Source: an uncultured Methanomassiliicoccales archaeon (lineage in GTDB: Archaea; Thermoplasmatota; Thermoplasmata; SG8-5). From it: a DNA stretch of 5,165 bases. The stretch covers positions 1-5,165 of the forward strand of contig CALKWP010000031.1 in NCBI GenBank assembly GCA_938004075.1, in the 5' to 3' direction. How positions within the stretch are numbered: position 1 is the stretch's first letter; every line of letters starts with the position of its first letter. The notes beneath the pieces are model-generated. The model was not told where the DNA came from. It saw nothing but the letters and a program-made list of their open reading frames with translations, and ran no database searches. This document shows, in pieces, positions 1 through 5,165 of the stretch. The position numbers were made by a program, and so were the translations under genes.

Positions 1-32
1 TTGTACACTCAAGCTTGTTACTTTTTTTTTTT
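1..32. other. Sequencing artefact: end-of-template poly-A and noise
   Basis: Bases 22-32 are eleven T's directly outside the P7 adapter, and bases 1-21 are unplaceable sequence. On the minus strand this reads adapter end, then a run of A, then noise. That is the usual appearance of an Illumina read from a short insert that has passed through the whole adapter and run off the template. It should be trimmed. The AAGCTT at 11-16 has no biological meaning in this context. The artefact reading is an inference from the order adapter, poly-A, noise. Confidence 0.85.
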
Positions 33-98
33 CAAGCAGAAGACGGCATACGATGTGGTGATTAGTGACTGGAGTTCAGACGTGTGCTCTTCCGATCT
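33..98 (+). other. Untrimmed Illumina P7/TruSeq index adapter
   Basis: The stretch begins with the P7 flow-cell sequence (CAAGCAGAAGACGGCATACG) and ends with the TruSeq read-2 primer tail (GTGCTCTTCCGATCT). An index segment lies between them at about 53-64. The adapter ends at 98, so natural sequence begins at 99. The index junction is imperfect. Read on the minus strand, either an 8-base index is followed by two mismatches in the constant ATCTCG segment, or a 10-base index is followed by a 2-base deletion. Adapter bases supply a false in-frame stop (TAA at 62-64) to the gene that runs into it. Confidence 0.98.
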
Positions 99-304
99 GC
101 CGAAACGCTAATGGAATTACCGCCACCCGGAATGACAATGGAGGATATCCAGTACTCGGGGTCGTTCTTGCCGTCCATGAATAAGCCGAGCTGGGTCGTC
201 AGGTCCTCCTCGCCATTGTTGCGGATGACTGCGTCAACCCTCACCTGCTGATTGAAGAATACGAATGTGGGATCCACTGTCTGCTCTGAGACCGCCAGGT
301 CCTT
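99..304 (-). other. CARDB-like domain 2, truncated at contig end
   Basis: Residues 643-710 of the pilin-signal protein. It begins KDLAVSEQTVDPTF, then NQQVRVDAVIRNNGEEDLTT, an opening close to that of the first CARDB-like domain (acidic start, a V/I-alternating strand and an N-x-G turn). Only about two thirds of a domain is present before the adapter. More of the protein, possibly further repeats or a C-terminal anchor, must follow in the genome. Confidence 0.65.
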
Positions 305-2230
305 GCCGTGCCTGAGTGTGATGTTCCCCAGCCATTTCAATACACGATAAGCCACCTGGGTCTGGTCGCTCGTATCGCTTATGCGGGAGAACTCCCACGG
401 GAAGAATACAATCCTTGAATCCTTGGTGGTGTTCTCGTAGTTGATTGCGTCCCCGTAGACCGGGGGCTCTGCGAGTTCCCTGAACGTTATCTCTGCACCC
501 TCACCATCATCCGGTATTACCATGTAACTGAGACCTTTCCCCGGAACGCGGTTCATCATGGGAATGTAGGTGGAATTCCATTCATCGCTTATGGGATTCC
601 CTACTAAGCCCATCAGAGGGTTCGCGGGGCCGGTGGCAGAAGCTATGAAGCCGGACGCTTTTAACACATTCGTGAAAAATGCCCCGGGAACTCCCGGATC
701 GCTGTAAAGGTATTGGCCAATCATCCACAGGTTTCCACCTCTTCCACGGCCCAGGTCATCATTAAGGAAGGATGTCAGATTCTGCTGGTCGAACAACGTA
801 AGCGTCTTGGTTGTTTCATATCCCGTCATCCATATTACAACATCGTAGTCCACAAGTTTCATCTGACCCAGAATATAGCCCGGACCGTCCTTGTGCGGCC
901 CTACAGTGTAAAGGTCATAGCTGAAGTCGGATGATTCAAGGGCGCCCCTCATGTAACTGACCGTGTCCATATCGCTCAGGTCGTTGGGATGGTTGTCATC
1001 GTCCACAAGCAATATCTTGGGCAAAACGGTCACGTTGGTGTAATTGTTGTTGTCCCCCATGACTGGGTCAACAGCATCCAAAGGAATTGCCTCCGCCATT
1101 ATCCTGTGCTCTCCCCCTGGCATGGCAACCCATGATATGGACCTGGTTAGCTGCGTTGGCCCCTGGGAGATGGTGAAGTTAACTATGCCCATGTCGTTGA
1201 TGCTGGAACCGACGATATCATAGAACCTGAGGACACCGTTGCACCACCCGCCGTAATTCTTTACCGTGACTGCGATTGTGATTGTCTGTCCGTTTACCGG
1301 GCTGGATGTGCTGGGGATTATGTCCTTCTCCGTGATTACCAGCTGCGGCTGGCCGCCCGGGTCTATGCCCACGGCAACTCTAGCCGAGCCAGAGCTCTGC
1401 ATGCCTTTCATGTCGCTTGCCCTGACTATGGCAATGTGGTACCCGACAGGCACAATACCGGAGTTTGGGCCCATTATAGGGCCAGCTGTGAACGTTCCGT
1501 CACCATCGGGGTCGGACATCGGAATTGTTGAGAATGAAGCGCCAAGGATGCTTGAGAGATCGGCATGAATGCTGGTTGTGTCCAGGTCTCCCTCCGGGTC
1601 GTATATGTCTGCGTACAGGTAGAACTCCCTTCCGAACGCTATGGGGTCCATCCTCAGGGTGCGGTTGTCCGAGTCGATGCGTATTTTGGAGATAATGGGG
1701 CCGAATGTGTTCTTCTTGCCCTGTATCTGCGCGTTCCATACCAATGCGCCCTTGCCCATATCCATTATAATCACGCTTATGTCAGAGTTCCGGCTTATCT
1801 GCGTCTGGTTCCTGTAGAAGGTCCATCGTTCTCCCGTGTCCCAGCTGTCATCTCCATTATCATTGCTGTGACCGGGCATGAGAGGTATCCCGAGGCCGTA
1901 GCTTGTGTTGTCGTATATCCCCTTAGTGCCAAGCGAATATGTGTTGGTGTCTATGGTGATGGCAATCAACCCCCACATCCCTTCCAACCTCTGTCCGCCG
2001 GTGTTGGTGATGTGAATGCGGGCACCGTTGTTCCAATTGTCCCTGGGCTCGATTGTGGCGGTGAAGTCAGTGAAGACATTATCACCCGGTGCAGGAAATT
2101 GATTCACCATGGCGATTATGCTGGAAAACAGCACCACAGTTATGCTCAGTGTAAGGATTGTGCCTATCACCTCGGAAACGCCGCCACGGTCCCACATAAC
2201 TCTTCTTTTCACATTTTTCAAGACGATCAC
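99..2230 (-). CDS. Archaeal type IV pilin-signal multidomain surface protein, 3' end missing
   Basis: About 710 genuine residues are present (numbered from the GTG at 2230). The reading frame stays open into the adapter to a TAA at 62-64, but the last 11 residues (DRKSTRLNSSH) are translated adapter and the true C-terminus is missing. In order: a basic N-tip and pilin-type signal (residues 1-17); a hydrophobic segment (about 18-42); a pilin-like beta head (about 55-170); an Ig-like domain with a DPDGDG calcium-type loop (178-288); a CARDB-like domain (295-403); a degenerate GATase1/flavodoxin-like domain (404-636); and the start of a second CARDB-like domain (643 onward). Ten N-X-S/T sequons and a single cysteine (C330) fit an extracellular, glycosylated protein. 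A class III peptidase probably processes it, with insertion through the hydrophobic segment. A role in adhesion or as a pilus-associated subunit is inference. It overlaps the upstream gene by 4 bases, so it is probably co-expressed. Start alternatives are TTG at 2221, GTG at 2212 and ATG at 2197; all keep the signal. Confidence 0.88.
323..1021 (-). other. Degenerate GATase1/flavodoxin-like alpha-beta domain
   Basis: Residues about 404-636 of the pilin-signal protein. A buried strand with an acidic turn (KILLVDDDNHPND) is followed by a helix (SYMRGALESS), a second strand (DYDVVIWMTG), a helix (FDQQNLTSFLND), a third strand (GGNLWMIGQYLYSD) and a closing block VFFPWEFSRISD plus helix. This order resembles the GATase1-like fold found inside secreted multidomain proteins. 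There is no cysteine anywhere in it, so the glutamine amidotransferase nucleophile is absent. It is probably a structural or ligand-binding domain, not an enzyme. The fold call is from pattern only. Confidence 0.6.
1022..1348 (-). other. CARDB-like beta-sandwich domain 1
   Basis: Residues about 295-403 of the pilin-signal protein. The pattern is typical of CARDB: an opening 'QLVITEKDIIPSTSSPVNGQ', a strand TITIAVTVKNYGG where the partner strand begins, and a closing GDNNNYTNVTV. CARDB domains are adhesive or spacer modules in archaeal and bacterial surface proteins. Its last strand runs directly into the alpha/beta domain at 1021. Confidence 0.7.
1367..1699 (-). other. Ig-like domain with calcium-type DPDGDG loop
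   Basis: Residues about 178-288 of the pilin-signal protein. It starts GPIISKIRIDSD, alternates hydrophobic beta strands and contains a DPEGD turn (211-215) and DPDGDGTF (240-247, bases 1490-1513). Such DxDxDG loops in extracellular beta domains usually bind calcium. It ends with a strand HIAIVRASDMKG, typical of Ig/cadherin-like folds. The family is not identified more precisely. Confidence 0.55.
2105..2197 (-). other. Class III (type IV pilin) signal and hydrophobic segment
   Basis: Residues 12-42 of the downstream protein. A charged stretch ending in DRGG is followed by VSEVIGTILTLSITVVLF and a further hydrophobic stretch to about residue 42. In archaeal pilins the prepilin peptidase (PibD/FlaK/EppA type) cleaves just before such a hydrophobic segment, and S-[EP]-V-I-G is the familiar motif of the euryarchaeal pilin N-terminal domain. 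The likely cleavage is after G17, leaving V18 as the mature N-terminus. The exact bond is inferred. Confidence 0.85.
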
Positions 2231-2233
2231 CCC
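2225..2233 (-). promoter_or_regulatory. Ribosome-binding element at the GTGA gene junction
   Basis: Read on the minus strand this is GGGGTGATC. Its GGTGATC core complements the AUCACC end of archaeal 16S rRNA. It contains both the stop of the upstream gene (TGA, 2229-2227) and the GTG at 2230, so that GTG lies within the element. Six bases lie between GGTG and the TTG at 2221, and 12 bases lie between GGTGATC and the GTG at 2212. Either could be the true initiation codon. Functional use is inferred; re-initiation by terminating ribosomes is also plausible. Confidence 0.45.
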
Positions 2234-5165
2234 AGTATGGTCTCGCCCATCACCATGACGTCATCGACATAGAAGCCTCCGAAGCCCGGGTTTGCCTGAT
2301 TGGCATTGTTGCTGTGAGCATACGTCGGGTCCGCATTCGTCACGACTCTGAACCGAATATGTATTGCATTGCCGGAGAAGCTGGATAGATCGATGTTCAC
2401 CCTGGTGAGGGAGCCCACGCTTACCCAGTAATTTCCTTCATTTATGCCGGTGTAGGATTTCCCGTCGGTGGGATAGCCATCATCAGCATCGCTTCCAGTG
2501 CCGGATACGTTCCATGATGAACGCACGCCGAGGTTCACGGCCTCCCAAGTCACGCCGTTGTTCCTGGATATTTCCACCCTGAAGCCGTCCGGCGGCGAGC
2601 CTGCCGCGTAGTTGAAGTTGAACTTCACGTAGGCGCTGAGGTAGGCATTCCTGGCATTGGTCAGGTCAATGGGTGATGTCATCAGATAATTGTCTATGCC
2701 GGACTTCATCAGGCCAGTGACTGGGTCCACATTGCCCCAGCTGTAATTGCCACTGTGCTTTTGAGCGTTGGTCAGGTGCCATAAGTCCTGGTCCGTGGGT
2801 GTCGGCGCCACATTCGCCCTTGAAACCATCACCTGGACATCATCCAAGTACCATCCATAACCCGTGCCGCCTCCGTACTGGTAGTACTGGAACTTCACCC
2901 GCACCTCATCAAGATATGCTGGCGGGATGTTTTTGAGGTAGGGCAGTATGTTGAGGCTGACCTTCTCCCATGAGAAAGTGCCGCGCCCGCTTATCCCGTT
3001 CCAGCCCCACTGCATGAAAGTGCCGAAGTCATCTTCCCTGGTTGTGACGTTGAGCCTCAGGTTTCCGGTATAGGCGCTGCTGGGCACCACATATCTGTAC
3101 TGCCAGGCTGGCGGAATTGCCGAGTGGTTGTAGTAGCCGACCATGAGCACGCCTCCGTTGGCTCCCGGCACCATGTTGTACTTATGCCAGAATGAAAGTG
3201 TGGCGCTGTTCAGGTTCCGAAGGTCCATGGCCTTTGTCACCGCGCTCTTGTTGGAGTTCACCCCGTCCGGAGCAAGGCCCGGCGTTCCTCCGCTGCTGCC
3301 GCCTACACCAGTCGTGAATGACCATGGATTCGGTTTGGTGCCGACAGCCAATGCGTTTCCCGCGAGGTCCTTTGCCGCGGTGGTAATGGTGATAGTGTAG
3401 GATGTCATCTGATTGAAGTCATAGTGGCGCGCTGTCAACTCGGTCTTGGCTGGATTCCAGAGGAATGTCCAACCACCTGGATTGGGGACGCTGCCAAATC
3501 CGGATTCAACTGTCGCAGTATTCATGGCCTCGCTGAATGCGACGATTATTGGCTGGCCTGTGCCAACACCGGTTGAGCCGTCTGAGGGGGTGGTGGTGAC
3601 TATGGTTGGCGGGGTGTTGTCGAGAGATCTGAAGCTCCATGGGTTCGGAACAGGCCCATCATCAAGCCCATTGCCGGCGGTATCTTGAACAGTGGTAAGA
3701 ACCTCACATGTGTAAAGTGTTGCCTGCGCGAACGCGGTGTGGGTTATGGTAGCTACAGTGTTGCCTGCGCTCCAGACAACAGCCAGCCCGCCGGGGTTGG
3801 GAGATATTGTGAACGAGGTTCCGAGGATGAATGTCGCAGTGTTCATGGCTTCGCTGAATGTGATTACAATATTTTCTGCAACTGGTACCTGCACCGCGCC
3901 GTTGGTGGGGCTTGTCGTGATTATTGTCGGCGGACTGTCGAAGATAGTGGTGAACGACCATGGGTTTGGCATGCCTCCCGCTACAATGTTGCTGCCGCCA
4001 AGGTCCCTTGCCTGGGTTACCGTGAACGTGTATGAGGTGAGACTGGCGAAAGGCGTATGAGTCAATGTCACGCGGGTGTTGCCGTTGCTCCATACTGCCG
4101 CCCAACCGCCTGGGTTCGGCGCGCAGGTGTACGTCAAGGTTGCCGTGTTCATGACCTTGCTGAAGTCTATGACGACGGCCTGGTTCAACGCGATGTCAAC
4201 AGCTCCGTTGAATGGCGTGGTGGAAGTGATTATCGGGGGTCCCGTTGTCGTGAATGTCCAGGGGTTTGCCGCGCCTCCGCCCCACAAATTAATGTCATCT
4301 ATCCAGTAGTATTCTGTGTCACCATTGCAATCAATCTCGAATGAGATGTCAATGTCAGAAGCAAAATCATACGGTGATAGGTTCACGCTATAATAATGCC
4401 AGTTGGAAGCAGCATTCTCGATCACCGTGTCGCCGTCTATGCTGAAAACGACATCGTATGAAGCCCAATTATTCCTGGAGATGAAAATTTGGAGGTTATC
4501 CTCTCCGTTCTCGGTGTTTATGGACTGGGTGTAGAATGTGAGGCGCGTGTTAACACTGGAGCTAAGATCGAGATTGTCCCTGTAGAGGTAGGTGTAACCG
4601 CTCCTGCCGCCCTTGGCCGAGTATGTGCCGATGGCCCTGTCGGTCACAATGTTAAAGGACCATGTGCCAGTGCCGCCGGTGCTCCACCCTTCGAAAGTTC
4701 CGGATTCGAATCCTGTTGATATTGTCATTACGTAGGATGCTAGGGGGGTTCCGCCCATGTTCTGGCCGGAAAGCACCGTCACGGTGTACAGTGTGCTCTG
4801 GGTGAACGCTACAGGATGGCTCAATGTCACTATCGTGTTGCCGGCGCTCCAAACGGCTGTCCAGAGGCCGGGGCTGGGATCAGGAGTGATGCTCCATGCG
4901 AATGTGGTCGGGTTCATGGTCTCGCTGAATGTTATGACTATGGTGTCTGTAAGACCGACGTTTCCAGCACCATTTATAGGGGTGGTGCTGACGATATAGG
5001 GGGGCTGGGACCAGGTTACAACACATTCTGCGAAGTCGCACCTAGATACCTGGAAGCTGTTGGAGCCATAGAAAATTACGGTCAGTATTCCGCCGCCGAT
5101 GTAGTGCGCCGGGTTGACAGAGATTGTGCGCGTCATTGTGTAATCCGTGTCCGCGTTTGTGAAGG
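2227..5165 (-). CDS. Large secreted Ig-repeat/jelly-roll protein, 5' end missing
   Basis: At least 978 residues, open through the right edge of the window, with the stop TGA at 2229-2227. The first in-frame ATG (5136) is not a believable start. The frame is open upstream of it to the window edge, no ribosome-binding sequence precedes it, and no signal peptide follows. Residue numbers below count from that ATG. In order: a beta-rich segment with a C33/C38 pair (1-44); four SbsA-type Ig-like repeats beginning at about 45, 300, 402 and 509, three of which open with PP and the repeats closing on NPW[ST]F; a jelly-roll (MAM-like) domain at 141-286 inside the first repeat; a Gly/Ser linker (609-620); then two jelly-roll-like domains (621-771 and 772-966), each ending in Y[LV]DDV. 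There is no C-terminal membrane helix or sorting motif, so attachment must come from the missing N-terminus or from partners. The composition suggests an adhesin or surface-layer-associated stalk; no catalytic motif is visible. It is co-oriented with and overlaps the pilin-signal gene. Confidence 0.88.
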   Translation of the reverse strand, partial: FTNADTDYTMTRTISVNPAHYIGGGILTVIFYGSNSFQVSRCDFAECVVTWSQPPYIVSTTPINGAGNVGLTDTIVITFSETMNPTTFAWSITPDPSPGLWTAVWSAGNTIVTLSHPVAFTQSTLYTVTVLSGQNMGGTPLASYVMTISTGFESGTFEGWSTGGTGTWSFNIVTDRAIGTYSAKGGRSGYTYLYRDNLDLSSSVNTRLTFYTQSINTENGEDNLQIFISRNNWASYDVVFSIDGDTVIENAASNWHYYSVNLSPYDFASDIDISFEIDCNGDTEYYWIDDINLWGGGAANPWTFTTTGPPIITSTTPFNGAVDIALNQAVVIDFSKVMNTATLTYTCAPNPGGWAAVWSNGNTRVTLTHTPFASLTSYTFTVTQARDLGGSNIVAGGMPNPWSFTTIFDSPPTIITTSPTNGAVQVPVAENIVITFSEAMNTATFILGTSFTISPNPGGLAVVWSAGNTVATITHTAFAQATLYTCEVLTTVQDTAGNGLDDGPVPNPWSFRSLDNTPPTIVTTTPSDGSTGVGTGQPIIVAFSEAMNTATVESGFGSVPNPGGWTFLWNPAKTELTARHYDFNQMTSYTITITTAAKDLAGNALAVGTKPNPWSFTTGVGGSSGGTPGLAPDGVNSNKSAVTKAMDLRNLNSATLSFWHKYNMVPGANGGVLMVGYYNHSAIPPAWQYRYVVPSSAYTGNLRLNVTTREDDFGTFMQWGWNGISGRGTFSWEKVSLNILPYLKNIPPAYLDEVRVKFQYYQYGGGTGYGWYLDDVQVMVSRANVAPTPTDQDLWHLTNAQKHSGNYSWGNVDPVTGLMKSGIDNYLMTSPIDLTNARNAYLSAYVKFNFNYAAGSPPDGFRVEISRNNGVTWEAVNLGVRSSWNVSGTGSDADDGYPTDGKSYTGINEGNYWVSVGSLTRVNIDLSSFSGNAIHIRFRVVTNADPTYAHSNNANQANPGFGGFYVDDVMVMGETILG
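2239..2823 (-). other. C-terminal jelly-roll-like domain B
   Basis: Residues about 772-966 of the Ig-repeat protein. It opens DLWHLTNAQKHSGNYSW, followed by YLMTSPIDLTNARNAYLSAY, FRVEISRNNGVTWE and a closing GFYVDDVMVM just before the stop. This is the full MAM/immune-inhibitor-A-like landmark set. An acidic loop SDADDGYPTDG (882-892) could bind metal. The protein ends three to five residues after the last strand, so the domain forms the exact C-terminus. Confidence 0.7.
2824..3276 (-). other. C-terminal jelly-roll-like domain A, short N-terminus
   Basis: Residues about 621-771 of the Ig-repeat protein. The core landmark AMDLRNLNSATLSFWHKYNM corresponds to the S-x-x-[IM]-D-L-x-x-x-x-x-A-x-L-S-F-W pattern of immune-inhibitor-A/MAM-like domains, and the domain closes GYGWYLDDVQVM. 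The usual opening segment (F-x-[SG]-G-x-x-G-W) is not visible before the core; only a Gly/Ser linker and about 20 residues precede it. The role is unknown, possibly carbohydrate or protein binding. Confidence 0.6.
3511..3860 (-). repeat. Near-identical 29-base units in Ig-like repeats 3 and 4
   Basis: Bases 3511-3539 and 3832-3860 agree at 27 of 29 positions and both encode the FSEAMNTAT strand. The first repeat (4912-4931) keeps a related 20-base core, while repeat 2 (about 4138-4167) has diverged. Both differences between the two 29-base units are synonymous. This suggests recent duplication or gene conversion between neighbouring repeats, or strong conservation of a short strand. Confidence 0.7.
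4279..4716 (-). other. Jelly-roll (MAM-like) domain embedded in the first Ig-like repeat
   Basis: Residues about 141-286 of the Ig-repeat protein. It opens GFESGTFEGW and contains the core strand LDLSSSVNTRLTFYTQS, an [IV]-x-I-S-R-N-N-W segment and a closing YYWIDDINLWGG. These are the standard landmarks of galactose-binding-like/MAM-like jelly rolls in secreted proteins. The block IDCNGDTEYYWIDD is acidic and may bind calcium. An Ig-like strand (NPWTFTT) immediately follows, so the domain sits between parts of the repeat array. Confidence 0.7.

Larger units (their letters stand above)
3310..5004 (-). repeat. Array of four SbsA-type Ig-like (Big_5-like) repeats
   Basis: Repeat 1 runs from 5004 to about 4725, with its last strand displaced to about 4243-4266. 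Repeat 2 is 3946-4239, repeat 3 is 3628-3933 and repeat 4 is 3310-3612. Shared landmarks are an opening I-[IV]-[ST]-T-[TS]-P-x-[ND]-G, a strand ending F-S-[EK]-x-M-N, the W-[SN] of the A-V-W-S-x-G-N-T turn, a Y-T strand, D-x-[AG]-G-[NS], and N-P-W-[ST]-F. This matches the Ig-like domain of SbsA-type surface proteins. Repeats 2-4 are spaced 102-107 residues apart. The array probably serves as a rigid spacer. Confidence 0.85.

Noticed and set aside
22..32. Poly-T run as an archaeal transcription terminator
   Set aside because: It abuts the P7 adapter and is on the non-biological side of it; it is the complement of run-off poly-A.
404..1021. Active amidotransferase or peptidase in the alpha/beta domain
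   Set aside because: There is no cysteine in the domain and no visible catalytic triad, so no enzymatic call can be supported.
1565..2272. A 235-codon open frame on the plus strand antisense to the pilin-signal gene
   Set aside because: It lies wholly opposite a gene with clear domains, crosses the junction of the two genes, has no recognisable domain and reads as cysteine/valine-rich shadow sequence.
3704..4105. Minus-strand 133-codon frame (and similar short ones at 1500-1739 and 4652-4852)
   Set aside because: They overlap the large genes in another frame and are rich in His, Arg and Gln without any domain pattern, so they are frame shadows.
3310..4239. Regular spacing of about 300-320 bases as a CRISPR or DNA repeat array
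   Set aside because: The periodicity comes from in-frame Ig-like protein repeats; units diverge at the DNA level and there are no short identical repeats with spacers.
3143..4999. Several plus-strand open frames of 76-116 codons opposite the Ig-like repeats
   Set aside because: Their translations recur in step with the repeats (for example VFMASLN), as expected for shadows of a repeated coding sequence.
5134..5136. ATG as the start of the Ig-repeat gene
   Set aside because: The frame is open upstream to the window edge, there is no ribosome-binding sequence before it and no export signal after it.

Overview
The window is one end of an assembled contig from what looks like an archaeon, most likely of the Thermoplasmatota or a related euryarchaeal group. 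It carries two long genes, both on the minus strand and both incomplete. The archaeal call rests on three things. The downstream protein has an archaeal type IV pilin (class III) signal of the VSEVIG type. Both proteins are built from domains common in archaeal surface proteins (CARDB-like, SbsA-type Ig-like, MAM/jelly-roll-like). The two genes overlap at a GTGA junction beside a GGTGATC element that matches the archaeal anti-Shine-Dalgarno sequence. The lineage is inferred from protein style only; there is no marker gene.

Layout from left to right. Bases 1-98 are not biological: 33-98 is an Illumina P7/TruSeq adapter, and 1-32 is the poly-A run plus noise produced when a read runs off the end of its template. 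Real sequence starts at 99. From 99 to 2230 (minus strand) lies a pilin-signal-bearing multidomain surface protein whose 3' end is cut by the adapter. Its apparent stop codon and last 11 residues are adapter translation. From 2227 to 5165 (minus strand) lies a larger extracellular protein whose 5' end is outside the window. It has about four SbsA-type Ig-like (Big_5-like) repeats, one of them interrupted by a jelly-roll domain, followed by two more jelly-roll-like domains at the C-terminus.

Reading in the direction of transcription, the Ig-repeat/jelly-roll protein comes first and the pilin-like protein second, overlapping by 4 bases. They are probably co-transcribed and translationally coupled. 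The inferred picture is a cell-surface or appendage-associated adhesion module: a membrane-inserted, pilin-processed protein with a large outward head, made together with a long repeat-rich exoprotein. No enzymatic function can be supported for either. No promoter, terminator, RNA gene, mobile element or CRISPR array was seen, and apart from the artefact the window is almost wholly coding.
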